From assembly GCA_900321795.1 (NCBI GenBank), contig ONXO01000035.1, forward strand, positions 1-40,161: DNA of 40,161 bases. The letters are read 5' to 3'. Source of the DNA: an uncultured Eubacteriales bacterium (GTDB lineage: Bacteria; Bacillota_I; Bacilli_A; RF39; UBA660). Positions 21,982 through 30,908 of this stretch are shown here, in pieces. The position numbers and the translations under genes are program-made. Each line of letters begins with the position of its first letter. Within the stretch, counting starts at the first letter, position 1. The notes below the pieces were generated by a model. It was not told where the DNA came from. It ran no database searches and saw nothing but the letters and a program-made list of their open reading frames with translations.

Positions 21982-23601
21982 TTATTCGCTGTAAGTAGCA
22001 ACACCACTAAATAAGTTAGATATTCCACTTATTACAAAGTCTTTATTGGATGCTGTAGTGTTTCCACCCATGTTATTAGGCATATTTCCTGGCATGCTTT
22101 GCATTTCAGTTCTATCTTTAGAAGTCCTATTTCCATTTTCGCCATTAAAGCTATTAGGTATTCCAGCGCCCATACCCTGAATATTATTTGAATTATATCC
22201 TAGCTGTTCACCACCTGCGAAAGTAGCGTTTGTATAAAATCCAAAGTTTTCACTTCCATTAATAGTTCCATTTTTATACATATTATATGTTCCGTTTATT
22301 AATTTACTTGAAGAATAAACCAAATTAGCATATGTCCTATCAGTCTTATATGAGAATACCACATTAGAGTTTTGATCTAATAATGTAATTACATCATTTT
22401 CAGTAGTTGATGTTCCAAAAGAAAGCACCATAAAGTTTTGTTTAGAATCACTTTTAACTTCGTCATACATGTCACCTGTCGCTAAAATAGTTCCACCATT
22501 AATGTATATTCCAGATTCACTATCTATTCCAGCATCTTGTCCAGGTTTAGCTAAAGCGACTATTGTTCCACCATTTATGATAAGCTCACCATTTGAATCT
22601 ATTGCATCTCCTTCATCAGCTTCTAAAGAAACGATTGCATAAAGTGAATTAACATCTATTGTTAATGTATTTCTAGCATTAGTACCATCTGTAGTAGTAT
22701 TAAGGCAATCATCTTGTGCATTAACAACATAATCTCCTATTCCTCCAGCAAATGTTAAGTTACCTTTAGTTTCAACTCCTTCTTTGTTCTTACTTGTTAC
22801 TTCTAGATAACCTTCACCTTCAAAATACAAATCTATATCAGAGCTAATAGCGCCTGCAGCTTTATAGAAATAATATGGATCTCCATCTTGTAAATCTTCA
22901 TTATCCGCAGTGATTTTAGCAAATAAGACTTTATCGATATCAGCTTTAGTGTAAACACCATAATAATTTGTATAAGCAGTATAATTAGTTTTATTACTTC
23001 CTGAATACCTTGATGTATATGAAGATAACTCATCACTTCCAATTAAAGATACTTTCTTAAGTTTTCCACCTTCTATATAGTTTTTAGTGTTTTGAGTAGC
23101 ATTAATAACTACTTTAGCACCAGTATAATTTATATCTTTATTATATACATGAATAACTAGTACTTTTTTAGAATCAGTGTCAAGTTTTACACCATTTAAC
23201 AAAATGTTGATTTTACCATTTACATCATTTGTGTTGACAGCAATCATTCCGCCTACTAACTCACCAGTAAATTCATAGGTTCCAGAACTTTTAATATTAA
23301 TTACAGTCCCAGTATATGTTTTAACTTCAACGTCGTTTCCTTCTTCTATAAAATCATCTAAATCATAAGTTTTATACATTCCGGCACCGTCAAATAAAAA
23401 CTCTGTAACGTAAACGTTAGGTAAACCACTATTTTTATAATCATTTAAAAATGTTTCGTAATCTTCTTTTGTATAAGTCTTTAAACTAGATAAATCAGAT
23501 AGATTAACACTTATATCAGCAACTACACTAGAAGCATTATTATTTTCTTTAGCACTATTTTTATTATTATATAAATAACCAGCAACCCCCAGAGCAGCCA
23601 A
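21982..23601 (-). CDS. Cthe_2159-like (DUF4353) surface beta-helix protein; start codon unresolved
   Basis: At least 539 residues: a hydrophobic anchor, then a repetitive parallel beta-helix with GNLTFAGGIGDYVVNAQDDC, ALVSLEADEGDAIDSNGEL-type turns and GGTIVALAKPGQDAGIDSES, characteristic of the Ca-binding polysaccharide-associated Cthe_2159 family. The TTG at 23601 falls in the middle of the signal helix, so it cannot be the real start. The frame stays open upstream to an in-frame TGA at 23668-23670 and encodes KKKFILVLFVVLLAALGVAG, a perfect signal/anchor, preceded by GGAGG. But no ATG, GTG or TTG lies there, only AAG codons. The 5' end is probably near 23640. Confidence 0.85.
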   Translation of the reverse strand: MAALGVAGYLYNNKNSAKENNNASSVVADISVNLSDLSSLKTYTKEDYETFLNDYKNSGLPNVYVTEFLFDGAGMYKTYDLDDFIEEGNDVEVKTYTGTVINIKSSGTYEFTGELVGGMIAVNTNDVNGKINILLNGVKLDTDSKKVLVIHVYNKDINYTGAKVVINATQNTKNYIEGGKLKKVSLIGSDELSSYTSRYSGSNKTNYTAYTNYYGVYTKADIDKVLFAKITADNEDLQDGDPYYFYKAAGAISSDIDLYFEGEGYLEVTSKNKEGVETKGNLTFAGGIGDYVVNAQDDCLNTTTDGTNARNTLTIDVNSLYAIVSLEADEGDAIDSNGELIINGGTIVALAKPGQDAGIDSESGIYINGGTILATGDMYDEVKSDSKQNFMVLSFGTSTTENDVITLLDQNSNVVFSYKTDRTYANLVYSSSKLINGTYNMYKNGTINGSENFGFYTNATFAGGEQLGYNSNNIQGMGAGIPNSFNGENGNRTSKDRTEMQSMPGNMPNNMGGNTTASNKDFVISGISNLFSGVATYSE

Positions 23602-23703
23602 TAAAACTACAAATAAAACTAAAATAAATTTCTTCTTCTTTCCTCCTTTATTATCAAATTTAGTTTGTCACATAATAAAGTATTTAATCAATATTAAAAA
23701 TTT

Positions 23704-23726
23704 AAAAAAAGATGAAAAGTTTCATC
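23704..23726 (-). terminator. Terminator folded up to the stop codon of the CotF-like gene
   Basis: GATGAAA-CTT-TTCATC type 7-bp stem (23711-23726) with seven T after it; its 5' arm touches the TAG at 23726-23728. Confidence 0.8.
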
Positions 23727-23977
23727 TAATTTTTACTCTCTATAGTTTTTAGAGTTTTTTTGACACTTTTGCTTTCTATATTATTTATTGTATACCATCC
23801 ATATTTAGTCATTTCGTCATATGTATTAGCTTGATGTTTCATAGTTTCGTCAAGTCCTCTTTTAAGTAAGCTTCTCATATCTACATTCGAGCTTTCTAAA
23901 GTCCCATGGACATAAACTTCAACTGTACTTTTTAATAATAACAAATAATTTTCCATTAATAACTGATCTTTACTCAT
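23726..23977 (-). CDS. CotF-like spore-coat-family protein (short)
   Basis: 83 residues, helical: ENYLLLLKSTVEVYVHGTLE, SSNVDMRSLLKRGLDETMKH, QANTYDEMTKYGWY. This is the pattern of the coat F family (PF07875), ferritin-like four-helix proteins. The usual family length is about 85-160. Its start overlaps the preceding 63-residue gene by 8 nt. CotF-family proteins also occur in non-spore-formers, so this alone does not prove sporulation. Confidence 0.78.
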   Translation of the reverse strand: MSKDQLLMENYLLLLKSTVEVYVHGTLESSNVDMRSLLKRGLDETMKHQANTYDEMTKYGWYTINNIESKSVKKTLKTIESKN

Positions 23978-24161
23978 TGGCTTTCTCCTTTAACATATTC
24001 ATTAGTTTTTCTTTCATGGTTTTGTGTTTTTTCATTTCTTTTTCTATGAAAGTAACTAAATCTTCATTTTCTAGAAAGCTAACTGTTTCAGTAAGTACAT
24101 TAATTAAACTAGTTTCATGCCCGATGGCATCTTCTAAATATAATAATTCTTTTTGTGTCAT
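23970..24161 (-). CDS. Small helical partner of the CotF-like protein
   Basis: 63 residues, two helices: KELLYLEDAIGHETSLINVL and EKEMKKHKTMKEKLMNMLKE. The first helix resembles the start of coat-F/ferritin-like proteins, so this and the next gene may be two halves of one fold (helices 1-2 and 3-4) or a duplicated pair. AGGAGGATAGTT ribosome site. Short intergenic leader, no recognisable -35. Confidence 0.65.
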   Translation of the reverse strand: MTQKELLYLEDAIGHETSLINVLTETVSFLENEDLVTFIEKEMKKHKTMKEKLMNMLKEKANE

Positions 24162-24231
24162 AACTATCCTCCTATAATTAGTATGGATAATTATTTAAAA
24201 ATTATAATCATTTTCTTAGTTTTTTAGTAGG

Positions 24232-24680
24232 CTAGCTTATATGCGGTACATGATTAATTCTAATATCACTATCCATATATGTTAATGGACTAATAATTAT
24301 ATTAGCAATTATCAAAATCATAATGTTCTTGTTTGTGCGTTCTTGGTTATACATATCACCCATTACTAATATATCAGTTTTATTTACTTTCTTTTCAAAA
24401 ATATAGTTTGCTAATTCATAGGCAATTATAGTCCTTGTAAAATCTAATTCCATACAATTTTTATATACTATTAATTTATTAGAATTAAACATGTCTATTC
24501 TATATTCTGTTTCATTTACTAACAATAGTCCGGAGGAAAAAATGCACCTCTAATATCAAATCCAAGATCAGTACCCAATTTAAAAATATCGATATTATCA
24601 AATGATTCACATATATCTACATTATCAATTTTATTGTCTTTTAAGAATGATAAAACAATATTTTTTGCTTGCAAAATTTC
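24232..24680 (-). pseudogene. Dead ImmA/IrrE-type metallopeptidase gene
   Basis: Two frames joined by a frameshift near 24527 rebuild an ImmA/IrrE protein: ILQAKNIVLSFLKDNKIDNV, GTDLGFDIRGAFFPP (first frame), then LLLVNETEYRIDMFNSNKLI, VYKNCMELDFTRTIIAYELA. In the family the last block is FTIAHELGH; here both metal-binding His are gone (AYELAN), so it could not bind zinc even if the frame were whole. The C-terminal third is also short, and a stop sits just before the first frame. No partner ImmR-type gene is adjacent. Accounts for the 24526-24770 gap. Confidence 0.72.
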
Positions 24681-24770
24681 TTATAATTGTAATTAGTAAG
24701 CATAGTTTTCAAGTTTAAATATTTATTTTAAAAGAAAATTTTTAAGCTAAATTAAATACATAATAGATAT

Positions 24771-25592
24771 TTAATTAGTTTCATTTTTTATCTGTACTAT
24801 AACTAACTCTGGTCTATTGTTTATTCTTATTGGAAAGCTAGAGTTACCTAGTCCTCTGCTTATCACCATATTTGTGTTATCTTTTATGTGTACTCCACTA
24901 GTAAACTTAGGGAATATTCCTTGATGTGGTGCATAAAGTCCACCAATAAAAGGAACTCTCCACTGTCCTCCATGAGCATGACCTGTAAAAACAAAATCAA
25001 AGCCTTTAGCTGAGTACTCTAATAACATCTCTGGTCTATGAGATAGCAAGATATTAAAACTGCTATTTTCTATATTAAAAGTATTTAACTCTTCTTTAAC
25101 TATGCTGCTTTGAAGAAGTTCATTTTTACTTTTGAAGAAGGGATCTCTTATTCCATAAATATTTATTCCTTCAAAAACACTCTTTTTGTTATCTAATATA
25201 GTAACGTTTCTTTTTCTCATTTCTTCTATTAAATATGAACACTCTTTAATTCTAGCTTCATGATTTCCAGGCACATAATAAATTTTATTATCTTTTAGAT
25301 TATCAATAAGCTTTAAAGCAGTTTTTATGTTAGTCCTACTAGAATCAACTATATCTCCTGTGATAACAATTATATCAGGCTTTATTTCATTAATTTTAGA
25401 AACTAACATAGAGTTAAGACGTTTAGAACTATTGTTATGATAATCAGATATATGAGCTATAGTAAGTTTTTTATCCTTATTTAGTTTACTATTTTTAACA
25501 GTATATTTGCTTACTTTAAGAGCATTATTTTCATAATAAATATATATAGCTAATAATATAAGTGCTGCTATTAAAATTATTATCTCTTTCAT
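24771..25592 (-). CDS. Membrane-anchored calcineurin-like metallophosphoesterase
   Basis: About 273 residues: one N-terminal helix (about 3-20), then the full phosphoesterase motif set AHISDYHNN, ITGDIVDSS, VPGNHEARI, LSHRPEML, FTGHAHGGQWRVP. Single-anchor YkuE/YaeI type, distinct from the four-helix enzyme at 5.1-6.4 kb. Start at 25592 preferred: an AAAGTGAT ribosome site lies just upstream, and the two earlier ATG codons overlap or adjoin a TATAAT -10 (25614-25609). Substrate unknown, possibly lipid-linked phosphate. Confidence 0.88.
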   Translation of the reverse strand: MKEIIILIAALILLAIYIYYENNALKVSKYTVKNSKLNKDKKLTIAHISDYHNNSSKRLNSMLVSKINEIKPDIIVITGDIVDSSRTNIKTALKLIDNLKDNKIYYVPGNHEARIKECSYLIEEMRKRNVTILDNKKSVFEGINIYGIRDPFFKSKNELLQSSIVKEELNTFNIENSSFNILLSHRPEMLLEYSAKGFDFVFTGHAHGGQWRVPFIGGLYAPHQGIFPKFTSGVHIKDNTNMVISRGLGNSSFPIRINNRPELVIVQIKNETN

Positions 25593-25690
25593 TTTCATCA
25601 CTTTATATATTATACACAAAATATTAATATTTTTGTAGCATCTATTAATTATTTTGTGTTTTATTAGTAATTGTTTTTACAGCGCTAATA

Positions 25691-25716
25691 GAAAAAACCT
25701 TCTGACTAAACAGAAG
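25691..25716 (-). terminator. Terminator after the XRE/DUF4097 operon
   Basis: CTTCTG-TTTAGT-CAGAAG stem and GTTTTTTC tail on the minus strand, about 80 nt after the DUF4097 stop. Confidence 0.65.
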
Positions 25717-25794
25717 ACGAAACTATAAAGTGTAAGCTTTGATTAACAAATATTAGAGGTTTTTTTATTTTATGAAGATAGTAATTATCTAGTA

Positions 25795-26628
25795 CTAATT
25801 ATTTACAACTATATCACCCAGGTTATTAGTAATCACTAGTGAAATATTTGCCTCTTTATCTGTTTTATTGACTTTGACATCTCCTAGTGATGTTTTAGCA
25901 TTTATATTAATATTAGTGGTTTTACCTATTTTAATATCTCCTAAATCATTTTTAATATATGAGCTTTTGTTTATAAAAGCATTTTCTATTTTAATATCGC
26001 CACAGTTATTTTCTAAATCTAGATAACCATTAACAGTATTTATCCTTATATCACCTAGATCTTCATTTGCAGTAATTTCATTAACTGCACCTACTTTAAT
26101 ATTTCCATAATGATTTATAATATTAATGATATCAGCTGAAGTAACATCAATATCGCCAGCATCTTCTTCTATTTTGATATTTGCTTTTTCAAATCTTTCT
26201 ACACTTATATCTCCAAAATTGTTTTTTATATTAATCTTCTTCTCGTAAGCCTTTGGTAAATAAACTTCCACTTTAGAAATAGTAGTATTTATACATAAGA
26301 ACTTACATGTTTTTGTTTTAACATCAATTTTAATGCTAGAGTTTTCTTGTTTGACTGATGCAGTATTGTCTTTTCCATATATAATTATATGTACATTTTC
26401 ACTTTTATTTTCTTTAATATAAATATCAGCAGCATTACTATCTATATCAACCAAGTCAAAACTACCAGTATATACTTTATCTATTAATAAATTATCACTT
26501 ATTTTCTTACTTCTAAAGATAGAGTATCCGTGATTATTATTCAAATTAATAACTAAAAAAGTTATTAATCCTATAACCATTATTGATATTAAAACTATTA
26601 AAGTAATAATTAACCCTTTATTCTTCAA
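25795..26628 (-). CDS. DUF4097-type beta-repeat membrane protein
   Basis: About 277 residues: one N-terminal helix, then a beta-solenoid with a repeated GDI core (NNFGDISV, EDAGDIDV, EDLGDIRI, NNCGDIKI, NDLGDIKI, NNLGDIVV), as in DUF4097/adhesin-like proteins. A loop with CKFLC may be a disulfide. TTG 26628 is the best start (AGAGG 8 nt upstream); the GTG at 26637 lies within the ribosome site. Overlaps the XRE gene end. In many Bacillota DUF4097 proteins are paired with XRE regulators, as here; the function is thought to relate to envelope stress. Confidence 0.8.
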   Translation of the reverse strand: MKNKGLIITLIVLISIMVIGLITFLVINLNNNHGYSIFRSKKISDNLLIDKVYTGSFDLVDIDSNAADIYIKENKSENVHIIIYGKDNTASVKQENSSIKIDVKTKTCKFLCINTTISKVEVYLPKAYEKKINIKNNFGDISVERFEKANIKIEEDAGDIDVTSADIINIINHYGNIKVGAVNEITANEDLGDIRINTVNGYLDLENNCGDIKIENAFINKSSYIKNDLGDIKIGKTTNININAKTSLGDVKVNKTDKEANISLVITNNLGDIVVNN

Positions 26629-27235
26629 TACTTTCACCTCTTAGTAAAAAGACTAGTTTTACTATTTCCATTACTAATGCATAAATAATCCAAACTACCC
26701 AAGTGATATGCCAAGCACTGGTAGCAAAGCTAATTAGTAAATATATTACTAAAGTGACAAGACCAAGTAATGAATCAATTTGTTTTAAAAGCTTATTCTT
26801 TTTTTCTATTCTTTCATTCTTATAATAAATTGAAGAATAAACTATCATAGCAACTCCTAAACCACATATAAGTAAGAATACAGCAGAAGATAAAATCGGA
26901 TTAAGCTTTAGTGCCAAAATTGAAACTATTATCCAAGCAACTGCAATAAAGAACATAAATATTCCTAAAACTATACCTTTAGTTTTCTTAAGTCTATTAT
27001 CATTGTCTTTCATATCATATTCTTTTTTACTTTCACTTTTAGCACCTGTTAGAAGTTCATCAGCAGTGATTCCATATAAATTACAAAGTGGAACTATTTT
27101 GTCAAAATCAGGAGTGCTTCCATCAGTCTCCCATTTTGAAACAGTTTGTCTTGTAACATTTAATTTCTCTGCTACCTCTTCTTGTGATAAACCTTTTGCC
27201 TTTCTTAAAGCAAGTAACCTTTCACCTAAATTCAT
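26618..27235 (-). CDS. XRE-family regulator with C-terminal membrane helices
   Basis: About 205 residues. HTH at 1-60 (LGERLLALRKAKGLSQEEVA, EKLNVTRQTVSKWETDGSTP), then a linker and four membrane helices (about 95-195). A membrane-tethered HTH typical of gut Bacillota, probably sensing the envelope through its helices. ATG 27235 selected since GAGGTG precedes it; the ATG at 27256 has no ribosome site. Forms an operon with the DUF4097 protein. Confidence 0.88.
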   Translation of the reverse strand: MNLGERLLALRKAKGLSQEEVAEKLNVTRQTVSKWETDGSTPDFDKIVPLCNLYGITADELLTGAKSESKKEYDMKDNDNRLKKTKGIVLGIFMFFIAVAWIIVSILALKLNPILSSAVFLLICGLGVAMIVYSSIYYKNERIEKKNKLLKQIDSLLGLVTLVIYLLISFATSAWHITWVVWIIYALVMEIVKLVFLLRGESIEE

Positions 27236-27342
27236 TTTATTATTCACCTCTTCCATTGTAAATTATACTTAATTTAATGGTTGCATGCCAGCATTTAAAC
27301 ATGGAAATTTGTCAACTATTATTAACATTTGCTTATATTTTG

Positions 27343-27741
27343 TCATTTATTTTTTGTGTCTATTGAATCTTTAAATACAAAATATCTTTGGTATAGAAAT
27401 TCAGTAACTAAATTAAGAACCATATTTAAACCAGTAACTAAATATTCATTCCATAGTAGTTTTTCTACCAAATAATCTCCTAAAATAGTGGTTACAGGTG
27501 TGAATATTAAATAATAGATAAATACTTTTATCATGGCAACTTTAATATTAGATGCTGATTTAAAGGTAAAATTTCTATTTAATGTAAAGTTCCATACTAC
27601 TGATAATACTAAAGCTATTAAATAGCAAGGCCAGTAAGGTAAATTGCATAGTTCATTTAATAGTGAAAAAGAACCTATTTCTATTAAACCTGCACTGATT
27701 GAAAATAATATAAATTTTATTACTCTTAAAAACTCTTTCAT
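27343..27741 (-). CDS. GtrA-family membrane protein
   Basis: 132 residues, four helices, with the family signatures FSISAGLIEIGSFSLLNEL, VLSVVWNFTLNRNFTFKSAS and TEFLYQRYFVFKD. GtrA-like proteins are thought to help move undecaprenyl-linked sugars across the membrane. Starts 2 nt after the MFS gene, the last gene of the PHP-MFS-GtrA operon. Confidence 0.9.
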   Translation of the reverse strand: MKEFLRVIKFILFSISAGLIEIGSFSLLNELCNLPYWPCYLIALVLSVVWNFTLNRNFTFKSASNIKVAMIKVFIYYLIFTPVTTILGDYLVEKLLWNEYLVTGLNMVLNLVTEFLYQRYFVFKDSIDTKNK

Positions 27742-27743
27742 AA

Positions 27744-28928
27744 TTATTTCTCCATTTCTTTATTTCTTAAATATAATGAATAGTAAGCAAATACTAAAGC
27801 TATAAGGCCAAATATGAATGCAAATAGAAAGTTATATTTAAGTGAATAAGTTACTGCTATTGCACATATAAAAGTTCCTATTGCTCTTCCTAGATATTTA
27901 CATTCTTCGGCTAAGTTGCTGAAATTAAATTGTTCGCTTTCTTTAAATCTATTTATATATGGTGCATCTGATACATGAGAATATGAATCAGATAGAATCT
28001 TTGTGTATATAATTGCTATTAAGAAAAATATATTACTATTAAATATAAATGCTAGTAGGTATAATATGGATCTGAACATGTATTTAATAGATAAGTTTAT
28101 ATAATTATTTTTAAATGTTAGTTTTTTTAATGCAATAATGCCTATTAATACTGAGATAATACTCATTATTAGCATAAATATAGATGCTTCATTTGTTTCT
28201 TTATTAAGTCCTACCATTATGAGAGTTAGAAGCATGCCATTTAAACAATAATAAGATATATTTCCCATTAGATTAAATATTAAATAATTTCTAGTAACTT
28301 TATCTTTTCTTACTTTATTTAAAAATATTCTATTATCTATTAATGTATCATCTTTGCTTTTATTTATATATTTTTCTAAATCTACTTTTTTTAATACTAA
28401 ATATGCAATAAAAAGAAATACACAACCTATAAATATAAATGTATTATTTGTTATTTTGCTTATTATAGTTTTATTAATTAATAGTATTGTTATTAAAGAA
28501 CCTAAATAAAAGAAAGCTGAATATACTAATCCTCTTGCTGCATATACTTTATCATTTTTACTTATCTGCGCTATCATTGGATAAATGCAGGCAAATACTT
28601 CTACATCTATTACATAATCTAGCATTATTAAAAACTTTATAGCTATGTTTAGTCCTGTTCCATTTAATAGATACAATAGTAGCATAACTATTACATTAGT
28701 AAACATAAGTCCTAAAGTAAAATCTTTAAGTCTTTCTTTTTTTACTAAGCTAGAACAGATAAATAGCATAGATATAGTTAGTAAAGCACAAATGCTAAAT
28801 ACACTTCCAATTGTTTTTACACTTAAGAAGTTCTCACCCATCCAAATCTCTTGAAAGTTGTAAAATATTCCTCCAGATAAAGAATAGAGAGCAAGTACTA
28901 TAAATATCTTTTTCAAATCTTTATTCAT
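27744..28928 (-). CDS. Major facilitator superfamily transporter
   Basis: 394 residues, about 12 hydrophobic helices with a central charged loop (KVDLEKYINKSKDDTLIDNR, about 185-205) between two six-helix halves. The early segment SLSGGIFYNFQEIWMGENFL resembles MFS proteins found near glycan loci. Classical motif A is not evident, so assignment rests on topology. Substrate unknown. Ten nt after the PHP gene, same operon. Confidence 0.75.
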   Translation of the reverse strand: MNKDLKKIFIVLALYSLSGGIFYNFQEIWMGENFLSVKTIGSVFSICALLTISMLFICSSLVKKERLKDFTLGLMFTNVIVMLLLYLLNGTGLNIAIKFLIMLDYVIDVEVFACIYPMIAQISKNDKVYAARGLVYSAFFYLGSLITILLINKTIISKITNNTFIFIGCVFLFIAYLVLKKVDLEKYINKSKDDTLIDNRIFLNKVRKDKVTRNYLIFNLMGNISYYCLNGMLLTLIMVGLNKETNEASIFMLIMSIISVLIGIIALKKLTFKNNYINLSIKYMFRSILYLLAFIFNSNIFFLIAIIYTKILSDSYSHVSDAPYINRFKESEQFNFSNLAEECKYLGRAIGTFICAIAVTYSLKYNFLFAFIFGLIALVFAYYSLYLRNKEMEK

Positions 28929-28938
28929 ATTCTACTCC

Positions 28939-30423
28939 CTATATTCCTATAAGCATCATTGCTACTCCAACGCCTATACCTAATATAAACATAATTATCA
29001 TAGCAACTGCCATTATATTTGCAAATCCGTCCGAACTCCACATGAATGGACTAGCATCCATTTCCATTTTACCAAATAACGGATTAGATTTAATAAGTTT
29101 GCTTCCTTTTTCAATACCGCCTTCTTCTAATTTTTGTTTATAAAAATCATTAAGATTTGCCATAAGCAAACGCCTATTTTCTCTATCTTTAGTATTATTA
29201 ATTTCAGTTAGTTTCATAACTACATTAGATATTTCACCTTTACTAATAGCACCAGCATTAAGCGCTTTTTCAACATTTTCAATTAGACTATCTATAAAGT
29301 TCATTCTATTTTTTAATGTTTCGCTTGCTCTTAAAATGCCTTCTTTAATCCTTGAAGTATAAAATATCTTTTCTTCATATGAAAGTCTGTCATCTCTTAC
29401 CATAAAAGTTGCTTCTTCCAAACTTTCTCTATTTCTAACAATACTATTTATTTCTAAAGTGTTTTTATCTTTCTTTAAAAGTTCATTAATTCTATATTCT
29501 AGTGTTTCTTTATCTAAATCATCAGGCAAACTATTTAGTGCATTTGAAATAGTCTTATTTGCAAGCATAGCTTCATATGTAAAGCTGCTGTTTTCAGTAT
29601 CTCTTAGTTTATTATCTAGAACTTTATTATTTTTCCTAGCTTCTAATGGATTATAGTATTCAAGTATATTTAGATTAGCATACCCTATTTTTGCTTCAAC
29701 TTTATCCATATTTTCTTTCATGGATAAGAACTCGTTGGGATCATGGGCATCTACTCCATATATAACAGGTGTGCCAATTTTTTCACATATCTCCCAGAAT
29801 AATCTTGAAGGATAAGCTTTGTTATTTACTATACCATGAAGGTTGATTTCAAGTGGAATATTTAATTCTTTAGCTTTTTCACAAATCATTCTGGAAGCTA
29901 CTTTAGCATTTTCCATAAATTTTGTTTGTTCTTCTATTTGAGTAAATGTTTCACTATAATTCATAAAAATATCTGGATGTGCAACTATATCAAATAAACC
30001 GCTTTCCATAGCTGCACATATTTCATGTGCGTATACTGTAGGATAATTACTATTTCCTTCTCTTTTAACATCAGTTATAAAGTGCTGTCCTAAGACCATA
30101 TAGTCGACTTTATCTCTAAGTTCACTTAAAAACAAAGATTTCATATTATCATATTCACATTCAAATCCTGTTAATAATTCTATATCTTTATATTTATCTT
30201 TTAATCTTTTTATGCCGTTTATGTAATCATCTACTTCTTTTAAGTGCATTTGTGATTTTATATCTTGAAGCTCTAAAGTGGTAACTGGACAGTGATCTGA
30301 AAAGCCAAGTGACTTAATACCCACTTGTTTAGCTGCTAAAACATATTCTTCAATTTCAAACATTTTGGCATGGCCACATCTTTTAGTATGAGTGTGATAA
30401 TTAAAGTTTTGAAAATACTCCAT
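28939..30423 (-). CDS. PHP-domain phosphoesterase fused to a helical region and C-terminal membrane anchor
   Basis: About 494 residues. Residues 1-255 are a histidinol-phosphatase-like PHP domain: NYHTHTKRCGHAKMFEIEEY, FSDHCPVT, GFECEYD, VLGQHFI, VAHPDIFMN, LEINLHG, YGVDAHDP, i.e. all metal-ligand clusters. Residues 265-460 are an unrecognised helical region including ALNAGAISKGEISNVVMKL, SHOCT-like in rhythm. Residues 472-492 form one transmembrane helix. Plain PHP hydrolases (about 270 residues) are soluble, so this is an unusual anchored form. ATG 30423 lies 7 nt after GGAG. Confidence 0.82.
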   Translation of the reverse strand: MEYFQNFNYHTHTKRCGHAKMFEIEEYVLAAKQVGIKSLGFSDHCPVTTLELQDIKSQMHLKEVDDYINGIKRLKDKYKDIELLTGFECEYDNMKSLFLSELRDKVDYMVLGQHFITDVKREGNSNYPTVYAHEICAAMESGLFDIVAHPDIFMNYSETFTQIEEQTKFMENAKVASRMICEKAKELNIPLEINLHGIVNNKAYPSRLFWEICEKIGTPVIYGVDAHDPNEFLSMKENMDKVEAKIGYANLNILEYYNPLEARKNNKVLDNKLRDTENSSFTYEAMLANKTISNALNSLPDDLDKETLEYRINELLKKDKNTLEINSIVRNRESLEEATFMVRDDRLSYEEKIFYTSRIKEGILRASETLKNRMNFIDSLIENVEKALNAGAISKGEISNVVMKLTEINNTKDRENRRLLMANLNDFYKQKLEEGGIEKGSKLIKSNPLFGKMEMDASPFMWSSDGFANIMAVAMIIMFILGIGVGVAMMLIGI

Positions 30424-30479
30424 ATGCATTCTCCTCTATAGTAACATTATACAACAAAACCTTTATAAATAAAATAGAT

Positions 30480-30512
30480 AAAAGAAAAAGAAAACTTGTA
30501 TTAAGCTTTCTT
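30480..30512 (-). terminator. Terminator of the PopT operon
   Basis: AAGAAAGCTT / AAGTTTTCTT arms (one G-U pair) with tail TTTCTTTT on the minus strand, just after the 30524 stop. Confidence 0.7.
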
Positions 30513-30523
30513 ATAAATATGTA

Positions 30524-30865
30524 TTATTTATTAAGTTTTAGTTTATTGGCTTCAACTTTATTCATAGCTAGTTTCCCATTTCTATCATAAAATATATATG
30601 CTAAAGTATATATTTTATCATTTTCATTTAAAACCTCTACATTTAAGTTAATACCTGTTTCTTTATATATATTAGGAAAACTTAAGTTTTCAGCTAGCTT
30701 TTGAATTTCATTAGTAATATTGCTATACACAAGCGATATTACTGCTTCATACTTATCTTTAAAATAAATATATGCCCCTTCTAAGTTTTCATCATTTCTT
30801 AAAAATGTAACAATATAATCAACCCTATTTATAAACTCATTAACATCAATTTTTACTTCTTCCAT
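30524..30865 (-). CDS. Small soluble protein, unknown function
   Basis: 113 residues from the ATG at 30865 (AGGAGG 6 nt upstream); the longer frame reaches back into the transporter gene and is not used. A mixed alpha/beta composition with FINRVDYIVTFLRNDENLEG, AYIYFKDKYEAVISLVYSNI and KIYTLAYIFYDRNGKLAMNK. Not recognised. Last gene of the ATP-grasp/PAP2/PopT operon. Confidence 0.72.
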   Translation of the reverse strand: MEEVKIDVNEFINRVDYIVTFLRNDENLEGAYIYFKDKYEAVISLVYSNITNEIQKLAENLSFPNIYKETGINLNVEVLNENDKIYTLAYIFYDRNGKLAMNKVEANKLKLNK

Positions 30866-30908
30866 CATTACCCTCCTACTTAATAGTACAACAAAAAAGA
30901 CTAGTTGT

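Noticed and set aside
23601..23673. UGA read as Trp (Mycoplasma-type code), which would give the Cthe_2159-like gene an ATG start
   Set aside because: UGA is the stop in ATGA or TGATG overlaps at 1353, 17351 and elsewhere, and ordinary Trp residues use TGG.
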